DNA of 64,000 nucleotides from Parabacteroides sp. PH5-46 (GTDB taxonomy: Bacteria > Bacteroidota > Bacteroidia > Bacteroidales > Tannerellaceae): contig NZ_JARXXA010000002.1 in NCBI RefSeq assembly GCF_029892785.1, positions 1 to 64,000 on the forward strand, read 5' to 3'. Both the position numbers and the translations under genes were made by a program. Below the pieces are notes generated by a model. The model did no database searches, was not told the DNA's origin, and saw only the letters and a list, made by a program, of their open reading frames with translations. Shown one piece after another: positions 53,901 through 62,539 of this stretch; position 1 is the stretch's first letter; the number at the start of each line of letters is the position of its first letter.

Positions 53901-55990
53901 AATTCCTCTTGAGCATGCTCTGCTATCAGCTTACTTAGCTTTTCAAAGATGGCGAATGGGTCGGCTTTTGCTTTCCCTCCCAGTAATTTTTTAAAGAAAG
54001 AACCTTCCTGAAAGAGGTTGAAGGTTTGGTTTATCTCAAAGTCGGCATCCGCTTCCGGAAGGGCTAACGATATCTTTTCATCGGGATCGAATAAGCCGAA
54101 ACCATTGGCGCGATTATAGATCGTTGTTTCTTCTTTTGAAGCGCTCAGCTGCTCAATCAGTACTTGTTCCTTTGTGGAAGGTTTAGCGATTGCCTGTACA
54201 TGTACTAAGCTCTGTTTGTATGTTTTCTCGTATGCTTTGTCTGTGCGGATATTTAGCAGGATATCCATCCCGGCCATTCTTTTTTCTGCTACAGAATCGG
54301 TTATTAAGCGTTCAAGGGTGGCTGTTAGTTGCGCGGGCTTTTGCTTCAATAGTAACTTTATGGCATTTTGTCGTAAATCGCCAGCTTTGAAACGAAGGAG
54401 ATCTTCAATCATCCGGTATTGTTCTTCGTTGAGGTCCATTTTCTCCAAGACGGCATAGGCTTCACTCCTTGGATATTCGGCGCGATCTCCCAAGGCTTTT
54501 GTTAGTGTTTCTATCTGAATAGGAGTGGATGGCTTCTGCAATGTCTCACGGATAAGATTCCGGCGCGTATAACTGGACATCTGGTTGAAGTAGAGGCAAA
54601 CATCGTCGAGCAGTTTTAAATTGTCGGAGATGTAAACCAGAAGAGCCATTTTGTCTACTACTTCCTGCTTTGTTAGTTCGGCACTATACCAGGGGAAAAT
54701 GAAAGGAGAAAACGTTTGCTTCTCTTTTACATTTGCCAGTAATTCTTTCAGCAATCCGTAATGTTTCTCGGCTTCCTCCTGTGATGCAAAGTAATCTGAA
54801 AAGTCTGCTTTTTTTACATAGTAGCTACTCAGGGTTGCTCCTTCCAGGTAACTGTCTAAGTAGGCCGCTACGATAGAAAGATCTTCCCTGTATAATTCAA
54901 GCGCTTGTTTGGCCAGTCCGCGTTGAAGCCAGTCCGATTGAGTAGCCCTCAGGTAATAGAACATCACCTGAATCTTGTGCCTGATTCCCTCTTGCAGGAG
55001 AGATGATCCCATTGCTTGCACGTCTTCTACCCGGTAAAAGCCTTTGATCCATAGCCCCAGATAAACCTCTATTGTATCCTGACTGTTCAGGCAGGCCTCT
55101 GCAAAGGAAGGATCACTTAACACTTTGTCGATCAAATCGACCTGTTTCTGGCTGATCCGGTCGGCATCTGTTTCATTCACCAGTCCGGTCCAGGTTCCGA
55201 TTGCCCGTTTAATGGACGAAAAGCGTTGCAGGTTGTTGTCTTTTACAATGCGGAACAGATAGATAAAGGCCTCTGTTGTTCCGCTATCCATCGTTTCTGC
55301 TATGGACTGCCGAAGCCCTTCCTGAAGTTTGGCTGCCAGCAATAATTTGCCTTCCAACTCGTATAATTCCGTATTCCGGCTCATAACGATTCCTTGCAAC
55401 AGATTGTATGTTACAATTCCCGAATGGTTGTTTTCGCTGCAAAGGATGTCCTTGATTTGTTCGATGACGGCTGTATTCCCCTCGTCGATTTCAACGCTCA
55501 GCAAGCCGGAGTAATCGATATCCTGAATGAAGGTTCTTTCTTCTTCCGTTTCCCCTCCTTTAAGTATCGTTTCCATCGAAAGCCCGGAGGCTACAATAGC
55601 AAAGAAAAACCGTAAGCTGTCAAGCGCCTTCTGGTAATGATAACCCACGCTCTCGCTACGAACAGGGCGGCGATAGTAGCTCCTTGTATACGGAAAAGCT
55701 ATTTGTTTCTTCAATAATGAGACGTATTTTCCGGCGAAATCTTTCCCCAGCATATAATTCAAGACATCCCTTCTTTTCCCTTCAAACATTTCTTCCGTGC
55801 GGGTTATTTTCCCTTTTTTGATTAAATCGTGGAAAAAGTAGTCAGCCGTTAAATCATTTTCTTCCATTCTTTTGATAAGCATTTCGAAAAGACGGATTCC
55901 TTCTGAGGTTAGTGTACTTTTCCCTTGCTTCTTTTGCAACAGATAGTCTTCGACCATCCCGTTGGATTCTTTTTTCCAGAATATTGCCAT
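50942..55990 (-). CDS. Giant DUF4132-type protein
   Basis: The ATG at 55990 gives 1682 residues; the frame can extend to a GTG at 56014 that overlaps the upstream gene. The protein is soluble and largely helical, with HEAT-like stretches (RRNLIRETLQKPSTPIQIETL, RQNAIKLLLKQKPAQL) and a conserved C-terminal region of about 200 residues typical of DUF4132. It has no export signal. DUF4132 proteins, related to E. coli MolR/YehI, have no established biochemical role, although some are linked to WGR domains. The small gene immediately upstream (17-base gap) probably encodes a partner. Confidence 0.75.
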   Translation of the reverse strand: MAIFWKKESNGMVEDYLLQKKQGKSTLTSEGIRLFEMLIKRMEENDLTADYFFHDLIKKGKITRTEEMFEGKRRDVLNYMLGKDFAGKYVSLLKKQIAFPYTRSYYRRPVRSESVGYHYQKALDSLRFFFAIVASGLSMETILKGGETEEERTFIQDIDYSGLLSVEIDEGNTAVIEQIKDILCSENNHSGIVTYNLLQGIVMSRNTELYELEGKLLLAAKLQEGLRQSIAETMDSGTTEAFIYLFRIVKDNNLQRFSSIKRAIGTWTGLVNETDADRISQKQVDLIDKVLSDPSFAEACLNSQDTIEVYLGLWIKGFYRVEDVQAMGSSLLQEGIRHKIQVMFYYLRATQSDWLQRGLAKQALELYREDLSIVAAYLDSYLEGATLSSYYVKKADFSDYFASQEEAEKHYGLLKELLANVKEKQTFSPFIFPWYSAELTKQEVVDKMALLVYISDNLKLLDDVCLYFNQMSSYTRRNLIRETLQKPSTPIQIETLTKALGDRAEYPRSEAYAVLEKMDLNEEQYRMIEDLLRFKAGDLRQNAIKLLLKQKPAQLTATLERLITDSVAEKRMAGMDILLNIRTDKAYEKTYKQSLVHVQAIAKPSTKEQVLIEQLSASKEETTIYNRANGFGLFDPDEKISLALPEADADFEINQTFNLFQEGSFFKKLLGGKAKADPFAIFEKLSKLIAEHAQEEFTGNYGYQFLLGNNLLEIKKEEDEPNELNRYPLADLWREFYTQEIDSFEQMLQLYFASSTNWGENDFPNSVYETMDEKFLPEIRKFYGFDLKGLKEKISKLPYADIIKRLIPLLAHEYWDEAYVRKVSRNILLAFLPYMDKQNARVTYLYKDYWHKEGENRTLFIYQHSTISFWFGNPPKGDVAEKYFNEYFTLCYLYYQKADYLDTEIIASFPDSHLSIFDFSKAYMEGLIPETEVIRELMVRIKAEDEISNASTFFTGKLAPWRLKKLNIKEDADFSGLKEIMQKVTTRILDIELKRGDSATEVSKLAMKLERIEGAHILIAILKAFGKDTFGRSDYYYNSKYTKKEVLSKLLRCCFLAETDTVETLAKELEGSGIKEERLVEAGMYAPQWLEMVEACIGWQGLYSAGYYFHAHLNEWCDDRKKAIIARFTPIDVEDLKAGAFDINWFKEAYNEIGEKRFDVVYDAAKYISSGTGHTRARKYADAVNGKLEPKETKKQIADKRNKDLLMAYCLIPLNKKSNADLLERYQYLQQFLKESKTFGAQRQESEKKAVNIGMQNLARNAGYSDVTRLTWSMETALIKEMQGYFTPKEIEGVEVYVSIDEEGKSSIHYVKAGKELNSAPAKLKKDAYIAELKDVHKKLKDQYSRSRLMLEQSMEDETFFLIKELEELTQNPVVWPLLKHLIFVNKKGEAGFYHDKSLVTADGETQAQKPTTEVRIAHPFDLYKQDVWANYQRYLFDNKIRQPFKQVFRELYVKTEEERPMTHSLRYAGHQIQPQKTVAVLKSRRWVANYEEGLQKIYYKENIVASIYALADWFSPADAEAPTLEWVAFHDRKTYKQIPIEKIPDILFSEVMRDVDLAVSVAHVGGVDPEASHSTIEMRRAIVEFTMPLFKLTNVRFEKNFAFITGTLGNYNIHLGSGVIHQEAGSAIAVLPVHSQHRGRLFLPFVDEDPKTAEILSKIILFAEDQKIKDPFILDQIKKKK

Positions 55991-56007
55991 TTGTTTTTTG
56001 TTTTTTG

Positions 56008-56427
56008 TTACCACATGCGTCCCGCCAAAAAGGTTAGCCGGATAAAGGTCAGTTCGTCATTCTCTTTTAATTGGATAGGTTGAGCTAAGGTTTCCAGCTC
56101 CGTGTCTCCTACAAACACGCGGAAGATCCCGTCTTCAAAAGCCTGCAAGGCATTGATAACCGCTTCTGATCCCTTGGCCTCTTTCCCGTTGTAGTTCACA
56201 TCGAAACCAATCTTCCCTACTTCCGCTTTCTCCTGAATTTGTTCTTGGGAGATGTACTTCAGGAGCTCGCTCTCCGCCAAACGGTTATTAAAGGCTTCTA
56301 CCTGTTGCAATACAACAGCCGCAATCAATTCAGATGTAGTAGCAGGCACAGGGTTCAGCTCGATGGGCTTTTTCTCTATTACTTGTTTTCTCTTTCCTAT
56401 TTGTTTGACATTGATTAATATAAGCAT
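56008..56427 (-). CDS. Small partner of the DUF4132 protein
   Basis: The 139-residue protein has no export signal or membrane helix. Secondary-structure pattern beta-beta-alpha-alpha-beta, starting LILINVKQIGKR, then VPATTSELIAAVVLQQVEAFN, and ending in an acidic turn and the strand DELTFIRLTFLAGRMW, is suggestive of a beta-grasp (ubiquitin-like) fold with a helical insert. This is a visual impression only; it lacks the Gly-Gly tail of MoaD/ThiS. It is the first gene of a two-gene unit with the DUF4132 protein. Confidence 0.55.
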   Translation of the reverse strand: MLILINVKQIGKRKQVIEKKPIELNPVPATTSELIAAVVLQQVEAFNNRLAESELLKYISQEQIQEKAEVGKIGFDVNYNGKEAKGSEAVINALQAFEDGIFRVFVGDTELETLAQPIQLKENDELTFIRLTFLAGRMW

Positions 56428-56495
56428 ACTTCTCTTTCTTTGTTAGCTTTTACAAATAAAAGAAATAATAAAAAGAAAACAAAGAAATGCAGGCA

Positions 56496-57071
56496 TTAAT
56501 GCTCTATTACAATATCGTATTTGTGTAGAAGGCCGGGGAGTCCGGAAAGGGAGAATCTGGCTTTTTTTATCTTGTTACTTTCAGGGTCTATGGAGTAATT
56601 GAAAGAGGTTCTGAAGTCTGCTTTTTCAAGTGTCGTGTAATTGAAGACGGCTTGCATCAGGTCGCAATTATCAAAGATAGCCTGACTTAAGTCGCACTCC
56701 GTAAAGTCCGTTTCATGCATCTGTGAATTTCTGAAAAGGGTTTTCTTTATCTTTCTCGCGTGGAAAGATGAGTGGTTGAGCTGGCAATTATCAAACGAGA
56801 AAGAGAGCCCGAAATCATTACACATATCAAAACGAAGTCCCAGCATCTTGCAGCTGATGAACCTAACATCCCTTATAGCCGTCTTATCGAGCTTTACCAA
56901 ACTTAAGTTGCAGTTATTGAACTCACAGTCGATGAAGCCGAATCCGGAAAGATCCTGGTTGGAGAAGTCGCAGTTGTTGAAGATGCAATTCTCGTAGTTT
57001 CCTTTAGTTGGTGCGTGTTCGATGAAATCACTGCTATTGTACGTTTCGTCTTGTATATATGCCTGGCTCAT
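56496..57071 (-). CDS. Pentapeptide-repeat protein
   Basis: The 191-residue protein is made almost wholly of A(D/N)LxF-like five-residue units: NCIFNNCDFSNQDLSGFGF, NCNLSLVKLDKTA, TDFTECDLSQAIFDNCDLMQAVF, TTLEKADF. These form a right-handed quadrilateral beta-helix. Members such as Qnr and MfpA mimic DNA and protect gyrase; most are uncharacterised. TATTTTTG on the minus strand (57097-57104) is a plausible -7 box 26 bases upstream, so it probably has its own promoter, separate from pdxS. Confidence 0.85.
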   Translation of the reverse strand: MSQAYIQDETYNSSDFIEHAPTKGNYENCIFNNCDFSNQDLSGFGFIDCEFNNCNLSLVKLDKTAIRDVRFISCKMLGLRFDMCNDFGLSFSFDNCQLNHSSFHARKIKKTLFRNSQMHETDFTECDLSQAIFDNCDLMQAVFNYTTLEKADFRTSFNYSIDPESNKIKKARFSLSGLPGLLHKYDIVIEH

Positions 57072-57117
57072 TTCTCGTTTGTTTTTTATTATCAGGCAAA
57101 AATACGTTTATTTTTGT

Positions 57118-58005
57118 TCAGACGCCCCTTTCTGCCATTAATAACTGAATCTCGCTTTCGTTGATTCCTACCATGGCTTCTCCGAGATCGGCAGAGATTT
57201 CGGCCAGGATTTTAGGATCGTTGAAGTTGGCTACTGCCTGAACGATGGCTTGGGCTCTTTTTACCGGATTTCCCGACTTAAAGATGCCGGAACCAACAAA
57301 TACACCTTCGGCACCCAGCTGCATCATCAATGCCGCATCAGCAGGAGTAGCTACTCCTCCGGCGGCGAAGTTTACAACCGGTAGCTTTCCGTTTTCACGA
57401 ACGCTTTTCAATAGCTCGTAAGACACTTGTAGCTCTTTTGCGGCATAATATAACTCGTCTTCTTTCATACTTTGTACCTGTTTGATCTCGGAGTTCATCG
57501 TCCGCATGTGCTTTACTGCTTGGATGATATCGCCGGTTCCTGCTTCCCCTTTTGTCCGGATCATAGACGCTCCTTCTGCAATCCGGCGAAGGGCTTCGCC
57601 TAAGTTTCTGGCTCCGCAAACGAAAGGTGTCTTAAACGTGTTTTTATTCACATGGTATTTATCATCGGCCGGAGAAAGCACTTCGCTTTCATCGATATAA
57701 TCAATTCCTAAAGCCTCCAGAATCTGGGCTTCCACGAAATGACCGATACGGACTTTTGCCATCACCGGAATGCTGACAGCCTCCTGTATTCCTTTGATCA
57801 TCTTGGGATCGCTCATGCGGGAAACGCCTCCTGCTACTCGTATGTCGGCGGGTATTCTTTCCAGTGCCATTACGGCAGCTGCGCCGGTCTCTTCTGCTAT
57901 ACGCGCTTGTTCGGGAGTTGATACATCCATGATAACTCCGCCTTTCAATGTCTGGGCTAAATCTTTATTGGACCCATGCTTTTCATTACTCATTCTTTCT
58001 TGCAT
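57118..58005 (-). CDS. pdxS: Pyridoxal 5'-phosphate synthase subunit PdxS
   Basis: The ATG at 58005 gives 295 residues, the family length; the frame is open to a TTG at 58086 that overlaps the operator. PdxS makes PLP from ribose 5-phosphate, glyceraldehyde 3-phosphate and ammonia. Conserved segments are [34 protein letters not shown] with the first Schiff-base Lys, [13 protein letters not shown] with the second Lys, and [20 protein letters not shown]. Normally the glutaminase PdxT delivers ammonia; no pdxT lies next to it. The divergent MocR-type gene is its likely regulator. Confidence 0.96.
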   Translation of the reverse strand: MQERMSNEKHGSNKDLAQTLKGGVIMDVSTPEQARIAEETGAAAVMALERIPADIRVAGGVSRMSDPKMIKGIQEAVSIPVMAKVRIGHFVEAQILEALGIDYIDESEVLSPADDKYHVNKNTFKTPFVCGARNLGEALRRIAEGASMIRTKGEAGTGDIIQAVKHMRTMNSEIKQVQSMKEDELYYAAKELQVSYELLKSVRENGKLPVVNFAAGGVATPADAALMMQLGAEGVFVGSGIFKSGNPVKRAQAIVQAVANFNDPKILAEISADLGEAMVGINESEIQLLMAERGV

Positions 58006-58050
58006 AATGCTGCTGTTTATTGTTTGACGGGGGCAAAAGTATGGCATAAT

Positions 58051-58094
58051 TGGACTATATTTGTGAGCCAGTTTGAATAAATACAAATAGTCCA
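58051..58094. promoter_or_regulatory. Inverted repeat between pdxS and pdxR (candidate PdxR operator)
   Basis: TGGACTATATTTG (58051-58063) and CAAATAGTCCA (58084-58094) are inverted copies differing by a two-base insertion. On the minus strand TACTTTTG (58034-58041) is a -7 box for pdxS, so the operator overlaps its upstream promoter. PdxR-type regulators bind paired repeats at the divergent promoter. Confidence 0.65.
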
Positions 58095-58095
58095 G

Positions 58096-59511
58096 ATGTT
58101 GAGGCCTTGGTTAATTCAGTTAGCAGTAGATAAGCGTATTCCGAAGCCAATCTATATCCAGATTGCCGACGAAATCATTACGTATATAAAGAACGGGACA
58201 TTGAAAGCAGGAGAGACCTTGCCCGGTACCCGGCAGATAGCTTCGTCCTTGAATGTCAACCGCAATACGGTAGTACAGGCATTCGACCTCCTGCTATCGG
58301 AAGGTTGGTTGTCTACCTCCGAGCGGAAAGGGAGCTATGTGTCGGATCAGTTGCCTTCCGTTATGCCCTCCGGGAAAAGCAATGATATAAGCCCTTTGCA
58401 CGTATTGGATACCTCCCGAAACGATCTGATCTTCTTTGATGATGGCTTGCCCGATACAACATGTGCCCCTATAGACGAACTAGCCAGGTCGTACCGTCGG
58501 ATATTCGCTCAAAAGGCAAAATGGCAGATGATGAATGTAGCCAGCGAGTTTGGCGATATCCGCTTCAGGGAAGCTATCTCTATGATGTTGAATTACAACA
58601 GAAGTATGAACACTTCAGCCAAACATATCTGTATTACCCGAGGTAGCCAGATGGCCTTTTACCTGACGGCACAATGCCTCCTGAAAAAGAATGATGTTGT
58701 ACTGATCGAAAACCCCGGATTTAAACCGGCCTGGAAAACCTACCTTCATGCCGGGGCAAGGCTAATTCCTATTGGTGTAGACGACGAAGGTATCCGGACA
58801 GACGAAGTAGAAGAGGCTTTGACAAAATACAATGTAAAAGCAATCCATATCACGCCCCACCATCAGTATCCTACAACTGTTACACTGAGTCTGGCGCGGC
58901 GGCTTAAACTGATTGAATTGTCTAATAAGTATCAGTTTACGATTATCGAGGATGATTATGATAACGAATACCATTTCGGCCAGCGACCGGTCATGCCTGT
59001 TTCTGCCCATGAAGAGATCCATAACTATGTGTATGTGGGGACTCTTAGTAAGTTGATTGCTCCTGCTATTCGTATCGGCTACATTTATAGTTCAATCGAT
59101 TTTATCGGGAAAGTCGGGCGTTTGCGGAAGATTGTTGATGTGCAAGGCGACAGTATCATGGAGCAAGCCATCCTCGAACTGATAAACGAAGGTGATATCC
59201 GCCGGCATAAAAAACGGATGGTAAGCCATTATCTGGAGAAAAGAGACTTCTTTGATTCCCTTCTGAATTACTACCTGAAAGATAAAGTCACCTATAAAAA
59301 ACCTGACGGAGGCCTGGCCTTCTGGATTCAGCCGGTAGAGAAGCGGGATCTTCAAAAGGTGAATGAGTTGAGCCAGTTAAAACGTGTAGGCTTCCACACC
59401 CCCGACCGGTTCAGCTTTGGCGAGCCTGTACCGGGCATTCGCCTGGGATATGCATCCCTCTCCAGAGAAAACCTGGAAAAAGGCATACAAGTATTGTCCA
59501 GGTATTTATAA
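58096..59511 (+). CDS. pdxR: PdxR, MocR/GntR-family PLP-dependent regulator
   Basis: The 471-residue protein has an N-terminal GntR winged helix (about 15-80, [32 protein letters not shown] in pieces) and a fold-type I aminotransferase domain (about 115-471). K319 in [17 protein letters not shown] is the PLP-binding Lys, with [10 protein letters not shown] upstream. MocR-type PdxR senses PLP and activates or represses PLP synthesis genes. Its divergent position and shared inverted repeat make pdxS its target. It ends 6 bases inside the convergent regulator gene. Confidence 0.92.
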   Translation: MLRPWLIQLAVDKRIPKPIYIQIADEIITYIKNGTLKAGETLPGTRQIASSLNVNRNTVVQAFDLLLSEGWLSTSERKGSYVSDQLPSVMPSGKSNDISPLHVLDTSRNDLIFFDDGLPDTTCAPIDELARSYRRIFAQKAKWQMMNVASEFGDIRFREAISMMLNYNRSMNTSAKHICITRGSQMAFYLTAQCLLKKNDVVLIENPGFKPAWKTYLHAGARLIPIGVDDEGIRTDEVEEALTKYNVKAIHITPHHQYPTTVTLSLARRLKLIELSNKYQFTIIEDDYDNEYHFGQRPVMPVSAHEEIHNYVYVGTLSKLIAPAIRIGYIYSSIDFIGKVGRLRKIVDVQGDSIMEQAILELINEGDIRRHKKRMVSHYLEKRDFFDSLLNYYLKDKVTYKKPDGGLAFWIQPVEKRDLQKVNELSQLKRVGFHTPDRFSFGEPVPGIRLGYASLSRENLEKGIQVLSRYL

Positions 59512-60474
59512 GTTGTCAACGATGGCGCGTTGCTGATCGAAAAAAAGTATCCTTTCTCTTTCTCCTGTGCCGGAAATCAACGTAGAGCAACGTTTCAATG
59601 ATTTTACCCAATTAGTCAGGTTATCAATAATAGCTTCTTGTTTGAACGTCATCATATAAAAGATAAAAGTAGATAACAAACCCATATTCATTCTTTCGGA
59701 ATGCAGATAAGCATAGGTTACGTCTATGTGTATGTCGGAAATATATAATTCAAATTTGTTTTCTGTTTCCTGATATTTCCCATTGATTGCTAATTGCTCC
59801 AGGTCATCCAGAAATTGATTTAAATCTTCTTTTATACTTTTAATTTCGCTGTCTTCAATCAGGTGAATACTTTTGAAATAATGAATGTCATTTACCAATG
59901 TATTCATGATTTTACGATCCCATATATAGCATGTTTTTTTTATTTGTCTGAGTAATAAAAATAATTCATCTTTATGCTCCAATTGTGCTTTTGTTTCGCA
60001 TATTTCTTTGAAGGGAGTATTTGCCTGACAAATCCTTTCGTGATAGTTACATTTAAGAATATAAAATTTGCTTAGCGTACTATAAGGTAAATAAAGGGTA
60101 AAAGGAATGCCTGATAGAGCTACCCCGAATTCAGAATAGGGTTCTTTTATCAGTTTTTGAAGATAATTTATCGAACTGATTATGTGTGACGAATTATTTT
60201 CCCTCATATAAGAATAATCCGGCAGATAAACGAGCATTCTGTTTTTTGTATTGGGTTGAGCATCCAGAAGTATCTGGTCAAGAGAGAGATTTAAAGCAGA
60301 AGCAAGTAATGCGGCTTCTTTTAAGGAGAACTGAACATCGCCTCTTAACCTTCGGTATGCTGTTTCTTTTTCTACGCAGAGAATGTTTGCAACAAAGTCT
60401 GCCAATTTTGTTTTTTTAGGGATTTTAGTCTTTAATACCTCTATAAAGGTATCATGAATATAAATTTCTTTCAT
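59506..60474 (-). CDS. HTH regulator, paralogue 3 of 3
   Basis: The 322-residue protein shares the layout of the 38656 and 49070 proteins: HTH (KLADFVANILCVEKETAYRRLRG), FSLKEAALLASALNLSLDQIL, KFELYISDI at about 243 and a C-terminal LISGTGERERILFFDQQ. It is the most diverged copy, with SGTGERER instead of SESAEK. It overlaps the 3' end of pdxR by 6 bases on the other strand and is far from the fimbrial cluster. Target unknown. Confidence 0.72.
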   Translation of the reverse strand: MKEIYIHDTFIEVLKTKIPKKTKLADFVANILCVEKETAYRRLRGDVQFSLKEAALLASALNLSLDQILLDAQPNTKNRMLVYLPDYSYMRENNSSHIISSINYLQKLIKEPYSEFGVALSGIPFTLYLPYSTLSKFYILKCNYHERICQANTPFKEICETKAQLEHKDELFLLLRQIKKTCYIWDRKIMNTLVNDIHYFKSIHLIEDSEIKSIKEDLNQFLDDLEQLAINGKYQETENKFELYISDIHIDVTYAYLHSERMNMGLLSTFIFYMMTFKQEAIIDNLTNWVKSLKRCSTLISGTGERERILFFDQQRAIVDNL

Positions 60475-60694
60475 AATATTTCCTTTTACATTAATATTGA
60501 ACGAAATAGGTCTGGAGCTATTCTCTTAACACAACAAACGTGTCGGATTTTCAAGTTTTTTTCTTTCTGGCTGTAAAAATATAAAAAAAGACACAAAATA
60601 CAATATTATAAGGCGGAAAAAGTCATGGATGATTAATCAATAAAATGTAAATTTGTAATGAAAGAAGCGTCATAATAATTTAATCGACTATGCT

Positions 60695-60919
60695 ATGATA
60701 AAAAACGAAATCGGTTTAAGTGCCGGCGACCTTTACTCATTACTGTCTCAGAAAGGCAGTTTGTCCTTACGGAAGATTGGAGAGCTCACTCGAAATAAAG
60801 AGTCTGTTATTTACCTTACAATAGGGTGGTTATTAAGAGAGAATAAAATTAGTGTTATCGAGCAAAATGGGGAATGGGTTTTTGAGTTAAAAGAAAGTCT
60901 GAGCAATATATATTATTGA
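60695..60919 (+). CDS. Small winged-helix protein, DUF2582 family
   Basis: The 74-residue protein fits the DUF2582 winged helix-turn-helix fold: MIKNEIGLSAGDLYSLLSQ, SLRKIGELTRNKESVIYLTIGWLLRENKI and a short wing WVFELKE. The family is common in Bacteroidetes and has no known function; its size suggests a DNA-binding or partner protein. It has its own 220-base upstream region and a terminator after it. Confidence 0.85.
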   Translation: MIKNEIGLSAGDLYSLLSQKGSLSLRKIGELTRNKESVIYLTIGWLLRENKISVIEQNGEWVFELKESLSNIYY

Positions 60920-60961
60920 GATACACGTATAATATATCCCTGCATTTTGTCGTATAAACAA

Positions 60962-60989
60962 GAGAGGTTGTCTGTGAAGACAACCTCTC
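60962..60989. terminator. Terminator between DUF2582 and SQR genes
   Basis: GAGAGGTTGTCT (60962-60973) pairs with AGACAACCTCTC (60978-60989), loop GTGA, followed by AATATTTTTT. It serves the plus-strand winged-helix gene and lies just past the end of the convergent flavoprotein gene. Confidence 0.92.
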
Positions 60990-60997
60990 AATATTTT

Positions 60998-62368
60998 TTA
61001 GGAGCGGCCTCTTAACATGCCATGGAAGAACAAGGGCTTCAATATGTAAACTTTCAAAAGCCAGGCCAGTCTGGATTCTTTCGACATATCCATCATACTG
61101 AATGGGAAAGAGCTCAAACGCTCTTTTTTGTAGTCAAACTCACACATCAATACATGCCCGTAATCTGTTACGATAGGGCAGGCAGCATAACCATTATACT
61201 TCTCAACAGGTTCTTTGCCTTCCATTAATGAAATCAGGTTTTTTGCGGCTAAGGGAACCTGCATACGGATTGCCGCAGATGTTTTACTGGTAGGTAAGTC
61301 GGAACAGTCTCCCAGTGAAATGATATTGGCGTAGTTTTTATGAACAAAGGTTTCCTTGTCTACCATCACCCAGTTTTCGTTGGCAAACTTTCCTTCCGTC
61401 CATCCCAGGCCTGCTTCACGAATAAAATCCGGGGCAGACATTGGTGGCAGAAAGTGCATAAAATCGTATGACTCCGTAAATGGAGTGGCTATTTTTTCTT
61501 CTCCTATTGTCTCTATTTTTTCAAAGTGGGCCACTTTGCTTGCTGTATCTATTCCTTTCAGTTTTACATTCAGGTTGATAGGGATTTCCCGTTCTCCATA
61601 TATTTCTAACAGACGAGGGGTGAAATATGGCACATCATAAAGCTCTTTAGAGGCTGTATAGAAGTTTAACGAGATATTGTCGCGTGCTTTTTGTTTCCGC
61701 GCGTAATGCTCAGTAAGTAGGCATATTTTTTTGGGGGCTCCGCCGCATTTGTGCTTGGTGTGCGTGTCGGTATAAAGCCCTTTTCCACCTGTTTTGGCAA
61801 ATTCCTGAATGGCTTTCCAGGTTTTTTGTGCCCCTTCAAAGTCATACATACAGTGGGCATTTCCTTCTCCTAAGCTGTTATAGCTGATACCTTCCACTCT
61901 GTCCCAGTTTAATTGCAGGCCGGGAGTAAGTACAAGGAAGTCATATCCAATCTCTCCGCTCTTGGCAGTTGCTACTTTGTTTTTGATCGGGTCAACGGCT
62001 ACTACGCTATCTTTCACCCATTTTACTCCTTTGGGTATAAACGATTCCTGTTTTTTCCATACGTCTTCGGGATCATACACGCCTGATGCAATCAGGGTAA
62101 AACCCGGTTGGTAATACTGGCGGTCGCTCGGGTCGATTAATGTAATATCCGGTTCTTTCAACCATTTATTCAGCCTTGCTGCCATGCTCATTCCGGCAGC
62201 TCCGCCTCCTATTATAACGATTTTTCCTTGTGCCTTGCTTGAAAACGCGTTAGCCTCTTGTGTACCGAGTAAAGATAATAATCCTATTGAAGTAGCAAAA
62301 CGTAAAAACTCTCTTCTGTTAAAGTCCGGTTCTACTATGTTCTTCAATCTCTCATTTGTATTTTTCAT
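60998..62368 (-). CDS. Sulfide:quinone reductase-like flavoprotein with Tat-like signal
   Basis: The 456-residue protein begins with NRREFLRFATSIGLLSLLG, a twin-arginine motif with hydrophobic core and AxA-type site (EANAFS, about 41). The FAD-binding GGGAAGMSMAARL lies at 54-66. C208 in HKCGGAPKK and C397 in ACPIVTDYG, with C173, are candidates for the redox cysteines of sulfide:quinone reductase; GDCSDLPTSKTSAAIR is the second FAD motif. It would oxidise sulfide or related thiols and reduce quinone at the membrane. Whether the host has a Tat pathway cannot be read here. Monocistronic. Confidence 0.85.
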   Translation of the reverse strand: MKNTNERLKNIVEPDFNRREFLRFATSIGLLSLLGTQEANAFSSKAQGKIVIIGGGAAGMSMAARLNKWLKEPDITLIDPSDRQYYQPGFTLIASGVYDPEDVWKKQESFIPKGVKWVKDSVVAVDPIKNKVATAKSGEIGYDFLVLTPGLQLNWDRVEGISYNSLGEGNAHCMYDFEGAQKTWKAIQEFAKTGGKGLYTDTHTKHKCGGAPKKICLLTEHYARKQKARDNISLNFYTASKELYDVPYFTPRLLEIYGEREIPINLNVKLKGIDTASKVAHFEKIETIGEEKIATPFTESYDFMHFLPPMSAPDFIREAGLGWTEGKFANENWVMVDKETFVHKNYANIISLGDCSDLPTSKTSAAIRMQVPLAAKNLISLMEGKEPVEKYNGYAACPIVTDYGHVLMCEFDYKKERLSSFPFSMMDMSKESRLAWLLKVYILKPLFFHGMLRGRS

Positions 62369-62539
62369 CTGTCTGTTTTTTTAAAAGAATTACAAATCTA
62401 CAAAAAAATATACAAAGCTGGGGATTCTTTAAAAAACATATTTCATCCCGTATATTCTGAAGTTTATCAGGAAAAGGACTTCTTTGGTGTCTTTTGTGGA
62501 TGATTATCTATATTTTTATCGCCAGATTATTTACAGAGC

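Noticed and set aside
56008-56427. MoaD/ThiS sulfur carrier
   Set aside because: The protein is longer than those carriers and does not end in Gly-Gly; no molybdopterin or thiamin genes are near.
58006-58086. N-terminal extension of PdxS
   Set aside because: It needs a TTG start, lies in the operator/promoter region and exceeds the conserved family length.
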